Positions 1-8,780 of a DNA stretch of 37,202 nt are shown here, in pieces. Within the stretch, counting starts at the first letter, position 1. Every line of letters begins with the position of its first letter. The position numbers were made by a program, and so were the translations under genes. The notes under the pieces were generated by a model that had not been told where the DNA came from, searched no databases, and saw nothing but the letters and a program-made list of their open reading frames with translations. This DNA is from a virus: IMG/VR virus record IMGVR_UViG_3300027782_000178, positions 1 to 37,202 of that record; one strand, written 5' to 3'.

Positions 1-1141
1 TATCATTCACTTCTACCAATAACCAAGATTCATTGTATGCTTTTGCTAGTTCGTGAATAATCGCTGGAAACATCATTGGTTTAATTTCATTATTTTTATA
101 TTTTGCTACTGTTCTATATGGAAAATTGGTAATGTCAAAAACTATAAATGCCGAATAGTCACTCCCAACTCCTCTTGCCACATCAACAGTAATTAAATAA
201 TTGTGATCTTCCTTTGGATCTTCATATACATCAAGACCTTTATTTCTTTTTAGGGGATCCTCATAGATCAAGGTTCTTAACTTTGAAGGATTAATTAGTG
301 TATCTACTGAGCCCAAAAATTCACACTCAAACTCAACCTTGAACTGTTGTTCACTCGTGTTTGCAATCGTTGATGCCTTCCATTTGGCGTCTCTACCAGG
401 TACTTCAGACCAATGGACATCTGTAGGTACATATTCGTTTTTGCTCTTCTCAGCGTCATGCCACATGCGGTAGAAGTGATTCATACCGTGAGGTGTGGAT
501 ACAATAATTACCTTTGTTGATGTACCAGAAGAAATTGTGGGATAAACGGAAGCAAAGAACTGGTCTGCAATGTTATTTGGAATGAACGCAAATTCGTCCA
601 GGAATATGATGTTATAAGATCCTCCACGAACAGCGGATGCAGAAGTAGAAGCCGCTATAATTTTGGAACCATTTTCCAATTCTAATGATTGCTTGTTCCA
701 AGATAAAATACCTTGTTGCATCCACTTCGGAAGATTTTCATAGGCAAGTTGCAATCTACCTAACAAATCCTTTGCAGTGGATGCTTTGTTTGCAAGAATA
801 GCAATATTTACATTATCATTGAATACTGCATAGTGAAGAAGATAAGATACGCAGGTAGTAGATTTACCTGTCTGACGAGGCATCTTACAGATATTGAATC
901 TATGTTCGTGGAATCTTTGTACAAGTCTTTCCTGAAATGGATACATTTTAAAAGGAACAAGACCTTCATCAAGAGAAACAATCTTGATATAATTCTTTGC
1001 AAAATATACAGGATCTTCTTTACACTTCATAAATTCAATGATCTGCTCCTCAGTCCATTGAATAGTTGTGTTTGCTCTCTTTAGATTTGGATTGGAGAGG
1101 TAAGCGTCTGACTGCTTTAGTTGAATATCTTCGATTGCCAT
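1..1141 (-). CDS. terL: Terminase large subunit gp17 (DNA packaging ATPase/nuclease), C-terminus off the left edge
   Basis: This is the ATP-driven motor that pumps and cuts concatemeric phage DNA at the prohead portal. The visible 380 residues start with MAIEDIQLKQ at an ATG at 1141. Motifs seen are Walker A RQTGKST at about residues 89-95, Walker B IIFLDEF at 178-184 with the catalytic Glu next to the Asp, and the coupling motif VSTPHG at 214-219. The RNase H-type nuclease domain begins with TVDVARG near 318-324, and an acidic strand VEVND follows at about 376-380, just before the edge. T4 gp17 is 610 residues, so roughly 200 residues lie outside the window. It starts 5 nt after the stop of the upstream virion gene and is probably co-transcribed with it. 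Confidence 0.97.
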   Translation of the reverse strand, partial: MAIEDIQLKQSDAYLSNPNLKRANTTIQWTEEQIIEFMKCKEDPVYFAKNYIKIVSLDEGLVPFKMYPFQERLVQRFHEHRFNICKMPRQTGKSTTCVSYLLHYAVFNDNVNIAILANKASTAKDLLGRLQLAYENLPKWMQQGILSWNKQSLELENGSKIIAASTSASAVRGGSYNIIFLDEFAFIPNNIADQFFASVYPTISSGTSTKVIIVSTPHGMNHFYRMWHDAEKSKNEYVPTDVHWSEVPGRDAKWKASTIANTSEQQFKVEFECEFLGSVDTLINPSKLRTLIYEDPLKRNKGLDVYEDPKEDHNYLITVDVARGVGSDYSAFIVFDITNFPYRTVAKYKNNEIKPMMFPAIIHELAKAYNESWLLVEVND

Positions 1142-1146
1142 AATAG

Positions 1147-1932
1147 TTACGATAATTCTTTACAATTAAAAGCAAACCAAACATCTGATTTGGTTGAGTT
1201 GTCAACTCTTTTCATACAAAGTGTAAGCATATTTGGAGATGCTCCACCATGCATAGTTGATGGTCCTTCATCATCAGAAGTATTTTTTCCAATAATAACT
1301 CCACTATGTCTCATGACAGAACTATTTTGTGTGAAGGTATTTCCTGCATTACTACTATACTTATCTTGATATACTCTATATTGTAATTTTGTTCCTAATG
1401 AATTCCAAGCAGGAATTGCTGCTCCAGCAATATTAATATCACCCTCATACCACTCATAGATGATAGTACTTTGATTGGCATTATTATTTCCAATTTCATA
1501 TTCCGTAATTTCTGCCAAATCTGCTATAGTAGTTCCAGAACTATTCACTCTAATACTCATTACGGGTCTCATTGTATCATCCATAGTCCAACCACGATTT
1601 GTATTTGTTGCGTGATTGTTGAATGAATATAAACTGCCTTCAGATTGTTTGATAACTATAATATTATTAAAAGTTGATATACCTACTGGAAGATAAGGAA
1701 TACCCATATCCTGCAAAATACCACTTGAACCAACTTCTGTAATATGAGTATGTACTGGGTCTTGTGGAGTGCTTGTGACTGATACTGTTGTTCCTACATT
1801 TACATCACCAGTAATCGTAATATTAGAAGAACCTAATGATACTGGAAATGGATTGGAAAAACTTACTGCTGTATTTCCTGCACCAGTAAAAACTACTGAT
1901 TGTGATGGTTGGGGAAGTGGATTATAAGACAT
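1147..1932 (-). CDS. Putative virion structural protein, 261 aa
   Basis: The product is unrecognised beyond its location among virion genes. The first 60 residues are Ser/Thr/Val-rich beta-type sequence (GSSNITITGDVNVGTT). The rest looks like a compact beta domain with aromatic residues (IIYEWYEGDINIAGAAIPAW, WFAFNCKELS) and three cysteines or fewer. There is no signal peptide and no transmembrane segment. It sits between a coiled-coil structural gene (1-nt gap) and the large terminase, within the variable g15-g18 interval of cyanomyoviruses. The composition resembles short tail-fibre or head-decoration proteins of marine phages, but that is inference and no enzymatic motif is visible. Confidence 0.75.
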   Translation of the reverse strand: MSYNPLPQPSQSVVFTGAGNTAVSFSNPFPVSLGSSNITITGDVNVGTTVSVTSTPQDPVHTHITEVGSSGILQDMGIPYLPVGISTFNNIIVIKQSEGSLYSFNNHATNTNRGWTMDDTMRPVMSIRVNSSGTTIADLAEITEYEIGNNNANQSTIIYEWYEGDINIAGAAIPAWNSLGTKLQYRVYQDKYSSNAGNTFTQNSSVMRHSGVIIGKNTSDDEGPSTMHGGASPNMLTLCMKRVDNSTKSDVWFAFNCKELS

Positions 1933-1933
1933 A

Positions 1934-2929
1934 TTAGATTAAGAACCAATTTGAACCGTTATAAAAATATGTTAGTGATTGATGATTGATAGACATAATC
2001 ACAGAAGTATTGTTTTCAACACTTGTTCCAGCACCTGTTTGCACTGTGATATTGTATGTAGCAATCTTATTTCCTTCGTCTTTTACGATAAGTTTTTTAC
2101 CAGTAATTGGAGATGTTGGTAATCTAATTTCCACAGGAACATTTGCATTTACTCCAATATAATCATCAGTATTTGTTGCTTGATAATATGTGGTAATACC
2201 AGTAACAGATACTATTGTTATGGTTTCTGAGTCACTTGGGTCAGTAAATTCTGCTCTATTTGTTGTAGAGTTCCACTGCAAATACTTTCCATCATAAGCA
2301 CCAGAATTTGTTGCAATACCTACAACATCATCCAAATATCTTAATTTAGTTTCTCCACCCCCACCTAATGTGGAGAGTTGTTGTTGAATACGAGAAAGGA
2401 AAGTGCTGTAATGTTTTTGTAAATCATCAAGTGTTGCGAACTTTTGGTCTAATGGAGTTAATGGGTCTTGCTGAATTTTAGCATCTGATGGTTCGGCAAG
2501 AAGTCCTAATGATTTTTCAATCAGTTTTTCTTCAGGTTTTTCTTTGTGGTCTTGAAGAACCTCAAGAACTTCATCTAAAGATTCTTCAATTACATCTTCA
2601 ATAATTTGTTCCTGTTCTTTAGGTGTTTCAGAATACAACCATTTTTCAAATGCCTTAACTGTTTTTTCTTCTTGTACCTTTTTCTTTTTAGTTTCTTTCT
2701 TTAGATTAGCAACTTCCTCAAAAACAGAATCTAAAGTAATTTCACCTATAATAGATTCTTGTTCTTTTTGCTCTTCTACTTTCTTTTCTTTTTCTTTTTT
2801 CTTAAGTGTAGCAAATTCATTAAAAAGTGAATCCAATCCCAAGTCTCCGACTACAGAATCAAATTCTTCTTTTTTCTTTTTTTTATCTTCTGCTAATAAT
2901 TTAAAAAAATCATTCAAGTCTTGAGACAT
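1934..2929 (-). CDS. Coiled-coil virion-associated protein, 331 aa, with an internal repeat
   Basis: Residues 1-150 are extremely Lys/Glu-rich and predicted helical or coiled coil. They include two copies of a unit of about 35 residues, read as GDLGLDSLFNEFATLKKK and then GEITLDSVFEEVANLKKE. A segment AFEKWLYSE follows. The C-terminal 110 residues are a beta-rich, Thr/Asn-rich domain ending YFYNGSNWFLI, typical of phage fibre or decoration tips. The architecture of helical stalk plus beta head suggests a structural or scaffold-attached protein; the exact role is unknown. It begins 1 nt after the upstream 557-residue gene ends. Similar Lys/Glu-rich proteins near the terminase genes are, to my knowledge, common in T4-like cyanophages. 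Confidence 0.75.
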   Translation of the reverse strand: MSQDLNDFFKLLAEDKKKKKEEFDSVVGDLGLDSLFNEFATLKKKEKEKKVEEQKEQESIIGEITLDSVFEEVANLKKETKKKKVQEEKTVKAFEKWLYSETPKEQEQIIEDVIEESLDEVLEVLQDHKEKPEEKLIEKSLGLLAEPSDAKIQQDPLTPLDQKFATLDDLQKHYSTFLSRIQQQLSTLGGGGETKLRYLDDVVGIATNSGAYDGKYLQWNSTTNRAEFTDPSDSETITIVSVTGITTYYQATNTDDYIGVNANVPVEIRLPTSPITGKKLIVKDEGNKIATYNITVQTGAGTSVENNTSVIMSINHQSLTYFYNGSNWFLI

Positions 2930-2930
2930 A

Positions 2931-4604
2931 CTAACAATTCCACTTTCTTAATGATTTATTGATTCTTGAATTTGGATCATTTGCAGTTTTTGCTGATGTA
3001 AGTTTCTTTTTCATTCCACTCATACGGGAACAAAATGACTTTCTGCGATTTGCCGATTTTGATCCTTTTTTTAATTTGGATGGTTTTGTTGTAACCGCAA
3101 GTGAGAGGTTTGATCCAGGATTCTCTTTACGGTAAGAAGCGATTCCTTTTTTGTTTAGACCACCCTCAGGATTCTTTCCCTCTTTTCTTTGCCAAGCAGC
3201 GGATGCTTCAATCATAAAAGATTCAAGAGTTTTTACTTTTGTTGGATGAATCTCAGAAGCTGATTTTAGGATTTTTACTTTCAATGCAGGTGTTAATCCA
3301 GGTGCTTTTGCAGCATTAACTCTTCTATTAAATTTTTCCTGTGCTGTATCAGTATCTGATACTTGCTCTTCAATATAAGATCCTTCAGATTCGTAATGTG
3401 CTAATTGAACCTTTGGTCTTTTTGGTGCAGGAACATATGGATTTCTTGGATCCTCTTTTGGTGCCTTATATGGTTCATATGGAGATCCACCTTCTCCCTT
3501 TGCCAAAGGTAATTGTGGTTCTTTACCTTTTATGATTCTAATCTTCACATCATCCGGTTTTTCTTTTGGGAGAGATGGATTCTTCCATGGAGATTTTCCT
3601 CCAGGAATAGTTGGACTAATTCCTTCTCTAACAAGACGATCTGCTTTAATAATATCAATAATTCTGAGGAATGTATTGCCATTTGCATCTTCGATAGTAA
3701 TATCCTCATTTACTTTACTTTCTCTACTATCAACATAATCAGCTGCAGTATCAATATAATCTGCGGCCTTAGTAATCTTTGACTGAACCCATGCTTCAAT
3801 ATTACCTTCTCCTTTCATCTTTTTCTTTAATCTCTTTGTAGCATTCGCAATTGTGTTCAGTTCAGAACGCGCCATTGAATACTCATGATCCTTTTCTTCT
3901 GGCATATTTCCAGGATGTGGAGTATTTGGTGTATACTTCTTCAAAGTAATGGGCATTGAGAACATATCCCAATACTTTTGACCGTATTTACATTCATTAC
4001 GAGTCTCATTTTTTGCACATTTTGGACAATATCTTACACCCGATTCTTCTTTTACTGGCACACAATTTGGAACCATTTTCTTACCTTTCTTCTTTATACC
4101 TTCTTGCTTATAACCATCCCAACAATCTTCAGATTTTGTTCCCCAATTATCAGCACCAACTTTGCGACATTTGACAAGTGCTCCAGAAGCATATGCACTT
4201 GGCCAAACACTATATCTTGACTTTACTTTAGTATAACAAGCATCTTTTGTGCCACTTCCTTTACCTGGTTTATCTTTTACTTCTTGGAGATCCATTTCTT
4301 CCGTCCTTACATTTGTTGGTTTTGCAGCACCAGATTTTTCTTGTTGTCCAGGATCTGCTGCCTTTTTTCTATTTGATGCGGATAATCTTTCTGCTTTAGT
4401 CATATTTGCTCTTTTCTCAGAAGATACGCACTTTGGAACTCCTTCTCCAGGTTCATCACTTGCACAAGTTCCACCAGTTACAACATTTACCCAACCGGGT
4501 TTTTTATCTTTTGATTCAGATTTACCATACCAATCAAGAAGACCTTCATCCATGCGATGTTTCCTTGCAATCTGTTCAACTGTTCTATGAGATTTCAGTC
4601 GCAT
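2931..4604 (-). CDS. Cationic, cysteine-containing protein with C-terminal DUF6321-like domain, 557 aa
   Basis: A multi-domain protein of unknown function. The N-terminus (residues 1-80) carries WVNVVTGGTCASDEPGEG and AADPGQQEKSGAAKP. A middle part has YSVWPSAYASGALVKCRKVG at about 130-150 and a possible zinc-binding CPKC-x(7)-C cluster near 193-206. A Pro/Lys-rich linker follows. The C-terminal 110 residues match the widespread phage motif order AAWQRKEGKNPEGGLN, GSKSANRRKSFCSRM, LRKWNC, which I associate with DUF6321. The strongly basic composition fits nucleic-acid or capsid association, but this is inference. It lies between small and large terminase genes, 8 nt after gp16, so a packaging or capsid role is plausible. 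The Cys/His content gives no clear catalytic signature. Confidence 0.78.
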   Translation of the reverse strand: MRLKSHRTVEQIARKHRMDEGLLDWYGKSESKDKKPGWVNVVTGGTCASDEPGEGVPKCVSSEKRANMTKAERLSASNRKKAADPGQQEKSGAAKPTNVRTEEMDLQEVKDKPGKGSGTKDACYTKVKSRYSVWPSAYASGALVKCRKVGADNWGTKSEDCWDGYKQEGIKKKGKKMVPNCVPVKEESGVRYCPKCAKNETRNECKYGQKYWDMFSMPITLKKYTPNTPHPGNMPEEKDHEYSMARSELNTIANATKRLKKKMKGEGNIEAWVQSKITKAADYIDTAADYVDSRESKVNEDITIEDANGNTFLRIIDIIKADRLVREGISPTIPGGKSPWKNPSLPKEKPDDVKIRIIKGKEPQLPLAKGEGGSPYEPYKAPKEDPRNPYVPAPKRPKVQLAHYESEGSYIEEQVSDTDTAQEKFNRRVNAAKAPGLTPALKVKILKSASEIHPTKVKTLESFMIEASAAWQRKEGKNPEGGLNKKGIASYRKENPGSNLSLAVTTKPSKLKKGSKSANRRKSFCSRMSGMKKKLTSAKTANDPNSRINKSLRKWNC

Positions 4605-4612
4605 TTATATAC

Positions 4613-5041
4613 TTAAGGTTTATCTTTATTATTTAGAAAACCTTGTTTGAGTAACTTTTGCAATTCTGAAGTTGATCCAACAAATACTGCATTATTGGTC
4701 ACATTATTGGTAGTTTTAGCATTATCATCTTCAATTCCTCTCATTTTCTTTTGAAGATCAATTAATTTATCTGCAGTATCGCCAACACTTTTTAAAATTT
4801 GACCAGCAACCTCATATGCTCTTGGACTGGCAGTTTCTGCTGCCAGTTCCATAATTCCATTTAAAGTTTCTTGCCCCTTTTCAATAAGTGAGTACAATTG
4901 TGCTCTACTGTACTCATAATCCTTTTGAACATCATCAGGTGTTGTTTTTATTACTTTAATATCTGTTGTTTTCGATTCAACTTCGACAATATTACTTTCA
5001 GTATTCAGTGCTTTATCAATAGACTCAAAATCATTTACCAT
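4613..5041 (-). CDS. terS: Terminase small subunit gp16
   Basis: The packaging regulator that forms a ring, recognises phage DNA and stimulates the gp17 ATPase. At 142 residues it is slightly shorter than T4 gp16 (164). The central region is helical and coiled-coil-like (YEYSRAQLYSLIEKGQETLN, then SPRAYEVAGQILKSVGDTAD and LIDLQKKM), which is the typical gp16 core. It is followed by an Asn/Thr-rich linker and a C-terminal segment VGSTSELQKLLKQG, as in other cyanomyovirus gp16 proteins. It lies 12 nt after gp15, the T4 gene order, but three extra genes separate it from gp17. Those intervening genes mark a hyperplastic interval rather than a break in the operon. Confidence 0.9.
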   Translation of the reverse strand: MVNDFESIDKALNTESNIVEVESKTTDIKVIKTTPDDVQKDYEYSRAQLYSLIEKGQETLNGIMELAAETASPRAYEVAGQILKSVGDTADKLIDLQKKMRGIEDDNAKTTNNVTNNAVFVGSTSELQKLLKQGFLNNKDKP

Positions 5042-5053
5042 ATTAATTGACCA

Positions 5054-5851
5054 TTAAATATCTGTTTGTTGATTTGGACTATAAGACTTGGAATCGTTAA
5101 AGAACTCCCAATTTTCATTGAATCCAAAATCATCATCTGGACCTGCATCAATAGGGTCTGGAACAACAGTATATCTCATTTCTCTCTTCGCATTTACTGT
5201 ATCTGTACTGGTATATGTATCAACTTGTACCTTACGAATAAGTCCATCTGTAGTATTGGAAATAGGTCCAAATAGATATGTTTTTGCAGTGAAATTTAAA
5301 GTGTAAATTAAAGACCTTCTTTCTGAAAAATCTCCCTCATAATCATCTTTAAATGAGATATCATCCAAATTTAGGGGAATGTCTCTTTTTTCTCCGATTG
5401 AATCTACAAGATCTACTGTCAATGTAAATGCTGGTTGAAAATATGGCAAAATTTGTTCTATAATTTGCAATGCATCATCATTCAATTTACACATAATACT
5501 AAGTTGAAATCCAATGTTGTATGGAACAGGCATATAGACTTTTTTTAAATTTTGCCCATCAGATGCTTTAAATGATTGAGTTACACTTGCCTTCCTTGAA
5601 GAATCATATCTTATAGAAGTCATCTCAAATGACATTCTTGGTAAAGTAATTTGTACCGGTTTGTTTAAATCTGCTTGTTGAGTTAAACGCGCAAGAAATT
5701 TTTGTGTTGGACCATATGCCAATGGTACTCTTAGTTCACTATAAGTATTATCATTAGCATCTTGGTGCTTAATATAAATTTGATTAAAAACCGTACCGAA
5801 AGCAATAATTGTCTTTCGTATAATCTGATGATAATAGTAAGTTCCTAACAT
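5054..5851 (-). CDS. 15: Tail sheath stabiliser/completion protein gp15
   Basis: This protein caps the distal end of the tail tube and sheath and joins the tail to the neck. At 265 residues it is nearly the size of T4 gp15 (272). The N-terminus MLGTYYYHQIIRKTIIAFG aligns in style with T4 gp15 (short aromatic start, then a helix, then IYIKHQ and an RVPLAYGPTQKFLARL block that parallels RVPITYASKEHF). A central TLNFTAKTYLFGP block is typical of the family. Its start codon overlaps the gp14 stop by 1 nt (TAATG), so the two are translationally coupled. Position between gp14 and gp16 agrees with T4 order. Confidence 0.93.
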   Translation of the reverse strand: MLGTYYYHQIIRKTIIAFGTVFNQIYIKHQDANDNTYSELRVPLAYGPTQKFLARLTQQADLNKPVQITLPRMSFEMTSIRYDSSRKASVTQSFKASDGQNLKKVYMPVPYNIGFQLSIMCKLNDDALQIIEQILPYFQPAFTLTVDLVDSIGEKRDIPLNLDDISFKDDYEGDFSERRSLIYTLNFTAKTYLFGPISNTTDGLIRKVQVDTYTSTDTVNAKREMRYTVVPDPIDAGPDDDFGFNENWEFFNDSKSYSPNQQTDI

Positions 5852-7239
5852 TAATAGTTACCGAATGGATTTGATTCTGAAAAATCTACAATGAGATCTG
5901 CCTCATTTTCAATTTCATCATTTTGTTCATATTTATCTGCAGATTGACTTTTAGAAGTATTTTTAAGTGTATATCTTGCTGACGATGCAGATCCAACGAT
6001 TGCTTCTCCAGCAATAAATGCTCCATCAATAACTCCAACTTCAAGAACAGAAGAATTTTTATACCAGGATTTAACTCTTGCTGTAGTGCCAGAAATAGAT
6101 CCAGTTACAATCTCATTGAATGCATATGTACCAATTCCAGTTACCAATGGTGGTGGTGCTATAGTAACAGTGGGCACATTAGAATATCCTTTTCCTGCGT
6201 CTTCAATAAGAATTTGTGATATATTTCCAGAATTTCCAACAATTGCTCTAACTCTGGCGGTTATAATACCAACACCTGTAAAAGTAACAATAGGGGAATT
6301 TACATAACCAGAACCAACAGTGGCAATTCCCACAGAGGTTAACCCGTAAGGAGATGTGACTAATTCGGATACAGCTTCTGCTCCAGATCCAATACCAGTA
6401 ATTATAACTGAAGGTGCGATAGTATACCCAAATCCAGCATTTGATAATAATATTTCTTTAATTGAACAAACACCCCCTTTACAAGTCGTAATTGCGATTG
6501 CATCAGCAGTTTGACCACCAGCTGGTGCTGGTGTAAATGAAATGATTGGAGTTTGTGTGTATCCATAACCATCATTATTTAAAATAATTCTTCTGACATA
6601 TCCAGATGAAATTCCAACACTATCTACAGTTGCTGTTTGATTACTTACAAATAATTGAAGTGATGTAATATACCCCTGATTCTGTAAAGTTCCATCTATT
6701 TCTTCCACAACAGAATTTACATCACTAAATCCTCCTATTTCATCTTCATATTCGAAGAGCTCACATCTTAATTCATAAACATATGTTTTTCCCAATTGAT
6801 AGAATGGTTGCTCATGTTCTACAAATTTAACTTCAAATAATCTTTTACCCAATGGAAAATATATAATATCTCCTTCTCTTGGTCTTGTAGATAATATAAT
6901 TTCATCATTATCCATACTATCTAAAAATGGTGCTATAAAATCTTCAAATCTTTCTCTTGATATAATAATTGTCAGTTCATCTTTCAGACTCATTCCAAAT
7001 TTAGTTAAAATATCTCCAGATCCTGCATATCCATCGTAATTACTTACATATGCTTCTAAAGCAAAGTTATCATCAAACCTTGAAGCAGTAACTTCTCTTA
7101 TGATAGTTTCTTGCCTTACAAATTTTCTAGGGATGTATAATACTTCGACACCATAAATCTTCAGTTGCTCGTTAATCAATTCTTGAACGAGTCTTTGTTC
7201 TCCTGGAGATCCTTGTAGGAAAAAGGGATTGAGTGCCAT
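5851..7239 (-). CDS. 14: Neck protein gp14 with a large repeat-rich insertion
   Basis: A component of the head-tail neck. Residues 1-165 are the conserved gp14 core (NPFFLQGSPGEQRLVQELIN, EVLYIPRKFV, EGDIIYFPLGKRLFEVKFVEH, YQLGKTYVYELRCELFEYEDE). The C-terminus VDFSESNPFGNY is also family-like. Between them, about residues 205-430 are an insertion: four copies of a unit of about 40 residues with a GxGYxxxP signature (near 224, 269, 309 and 350), then a GTxxFxxxExVxGxxSGTxARV module (about 370-430). At 462 residues it is nearly twice T4 gp14 (256). It is coupled to gp13 through a 1-nt TAATG overlap. Similar modules occur in gp8 and the two giant baseplate proteins. Confidence 0.93.
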   Translation of the reverse strand: MALNPFFLQGSPGEQRLVQELINEQLKIYGVEVLYIPRKFVRQETIIREVTASRFDDNFALEAYVSNYDGYAGSGDILTKFGMSLKDELTIIISRERFEDFIAPFLDSMDNDEIILSTRPREGDIIYFPLGKRLFEVKFVEHEQPFYQLGKTYVYELRCELFEYEDEIGGFSDVNSVVEEIDGTLQNQGYITSLQLFVSNQTATVDSVGISSGYVRRIILNNDGYGYTQTPIISFTPAPAGGQTADAIAITTCKGGVCSIKEILLSNAGFGYTIAPSVIITGIGSGAEAVSELVTSPYGLTSVGIATVGSGYVNSPIVTFTGVGIITARVRAIVGNSGNISQILIEDAGKGYSNVPTVTIAPPPLVTGIGTYAFNEIVTGSISGTTARVKSWYKNSSVLEVGVIDGAFIAGEAIVGSASSARYTLKNTSKSQSADKYEQNDEIENEADLIVDFSESNPFGNY

Positions 7240-8081
7240 TATCCAATAAAATCGTAGGGTGGAAGTTCGTAATCCATTGACATTCTTTCTGATATTGCTG
7301 ATATCTCTCTTTCTGCATCATCATATATTTCTCTACCATTTAATTCAATTCCACCTGGTAATTTAACACCTCTAAATTTAATGAGATTTTGTCCCCATTG
7401 CCTTTTAATTAATGCTGTAAGATATTTTTTAAGAAAGCTGTCGTTATAAACTTTAGTAAAATCATTTGGGTCTAATATTCTATAGCAGTCAATCACAAAA
7501 AATGTATCTGCCTTCTGTGCTCCCCAATCAATGTCCAAATACATTCTATTTTGTCTTTTATTAAATCGGATCTGCTTATCAGTTTTTAATAGGAAATCAA
7601 TATCCTCCAAATATGACTTAACCATAGCATATTGGAGAAGTTCAACGGAATTGAAATAATAAAGATCATTTAAAAATAACTGATATTTAATACTAAACAT
7701 CCCTCCAGAAATGTCGCTAGTATCAAACTTATACACTTTTTCAATTCCAATTACTGAATCTGGAATTTGAATAAAATTAGAGGTCTCATAAAAATTGAAA
7801 GTAGTAGTACCAATACCACTAATATTTGCAGATCCTGTAGTGGTTACAATTCCAACTCCATTTGTCCCCTTACCCTGACCTCTATTCAAATCTTGTTGTG
7901 TTATTTTATATTTCAAATACATTCTCTCAACACCATCAAAGTGCCTCTCATGGAAGTACTGGAGGGCGTCATCAACTAGATCATCTATTTGATCCTCATC
8001 TACATTAATTTCCAATACAGGAGCACCTAGGCGTCTTAGACAATAATCTATCAGTTCTTGTCTAGTATTTGGTTTTGCCAT
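7239..8081 (-). CDS. 13: Neck protein gp13
   Basis: The head-completion neck protein, 280 residues against 309 in T4. The N-terminus (TRQELIDYCLRRLGAPVLEI, then DDLVDDALQYFHERHFDGVE) is the hallmark of cyanomyovirus gp13. A conserved region DIDWGAQKADTFFVIDCYRIL-D-P precedes a C-terminus with IKFRGVKLPGGIELNGREIY and a final PPYDFIG. A strong ribosome site GGAGG lies about 10 nt upstream of the ATG. Overlap with gp14 is 1 nt. The gene immediately upstream ends on the first base of this start codon, so the small virion genes and the neck genes form one polycistronic block. Confidence 0.94.
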   Translation of the reverse strand: MAKPNTRQELIDYCLRRLGAPVLEINVDEDQIDDLVDDALQYFHERHFDGVERMYLKYKITQQDLNRGQGKGTNGVGIVTTTGSANISGIGTTTFNFYETSNFIQIPDSVIGIEKVYKFDTSDISGGMFSIKYQLFLNDLYYFNSVELLQYAMVKSYLEDIDFLLKTDKQIRFNKRQNRMYLDIDWGAQKADTFFVIDCYRILDPNDFTKVYNDSFLKKYLTALIKRQWGQNLIKFRGVKLPGGIELNGREIYDDAEREISAISERMSMDYELPPYDFIG

Positions 8082-8404
8082 TAGTAAGATCCTCCATCTA
8101 TTGAAGTTAAATTTCCGATAATATTACCATTGAAGTATACATTACCACTAAAAGATGATATACCACTTACATAAAGTTGAGTGACAGATGCAATACCACC
8201 AGTTACCGATTGTGAAGAAACTGATAACCCGGATACATCTGCATAAGATGCTGAACCTGCAGTATTTGCATAATCTGCTATATCTGCAAATGTGGCAGCA
8301 CCACCAACAACGGCAGTATTGGATGCCAATACTTTTATGGCATCTTGCTGACCTACATTTACATGCAAATCTGGTTGTCCAACTCTTACTCTTATATCTG
8401 CCAT
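8081..8404 (-). CDS. Small virion structural protein with Ala/Ser repeats, 107 aa
   Basis: Begins MADIRVRVGQ and contains an Ala-rich stretch (ADIADYANTAGSASYAD) like the ATYADTAGTA-type repeats of Synechococcus phage fibres. It is followed by SVTGGIASVTQLYVSGISSF and a fibre-like NVYFNGNIIG segment, and ends GGSY. No enzymatic motif is seen, and no signal peptide or membrane segment. An AAGGAG ribosome site lies about 12 nt upstream. It overlaps its neighbours by 1 nt on each side (TAATG at the 8404 junction). Probably a short fibre, whisker or neck-attached protein; the function is inferred only from composition and position next to gp13. Confidence 0.8.
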   Translation of the reverse strand: MADIRVRVGQPDLHVNVGQQDAIKVLASNTAVVGGAATFADIADYANTAGSASYADVSGLSVSSQSVTGGIASVTQLYVSGISSFSGNVYFNGNIIGNLTSIDGGSY

Positions 8405-8748
8405 TATCTAGTTACTCCTTCCCTTACCAAAACCATCCCTTCAATAACTCTAGATGTAGTGCCATCAGAAGAATTATATGCGTTAATATCATAAATGTAT
8501 CTTCCTGGTTTTATATTTGTTGTGGTTGTACTAGTCAATCCAATTCGTATAGTGCCTTGAGATGCATTTAGTATGGTGGAAGTAAACGCAATTGAAGATG
8601 AACTAGCAGAATGCTTTCTCATCTGAGATGCAATAGTGTAAGTAGACAAATTCAAAACTGAATTTGTAGAGATACTTTCTAAGGTAAAAACTTGGCTAAA
8701 ATCTGCTCCAGCATTAATAACTAGATTACTAACATATACTGCAGCCAT
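8404..8748 (-). CDS. Small virion protein, 114 aa, behind a late promoter
   Basis: A beta-rich protein (AVYVSNLVINAGADFSQVFTL, then IASQMRKHSASSSSIAF, IRIGLTSTTTTNIKPGRYIYDI, RVIEGMVLVREGVTR). The pattern of GADFSQVFTLE and PGRYIYDINAY resembles small baseplate or upper-tail domains that recur in tailed phages, so a structural role is likely. It is the first gene after the TATAAATA late promoter at 8773-8780, with 24 nt between the motif and the start codon. It therefore probably opens the transcription unit that runs through gp13, gp14, gp15 and the terminase genes. Confidence 0.8.
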   Translation of the reverse strand: MAAVYVSNLVINAGADFSQVFTLESISTNSVLNLSTYTIASQMRKHSASSSSIAFTSTILNASQGTIRIGLTSTTTTNIKPGRYIYDINAYNSSDGTTSRVIEGMVLVREGVTR

Positions 8749-8772
8749 TTATACAATACCAGATCTCTTTTT

Positions 8773-8780
8773 TATTTATA
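8773..8780 (-). promoter_or_regulatory. T4-type late promoter TATAAATA
   Basis: A perfect TATAAATA on the minus strand, beginning directly after the stop of the upstream small gene (8781) and 24 nt before the start of the 114-residue virion gene. T4-like cyanophages use NATAAATA as the late promoter element read by the gp55-type sigma factor. It would drive the neck and terminase block. Confidence 0.8.

Noticed and set aside
3513-4590. Several plus-strand open frames across this stretch
   Set aside because: They are antisense shadows of the strongly supported 557-aa gene, with no ribosome sites and no recognisable domains.
4600-4612. TATAAATG near the start of the 557-aa gene as a late promoter
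   Set aside because: The last base does not fit NATAAATA and the motif overlaps the start codon itself, leaving no leader.
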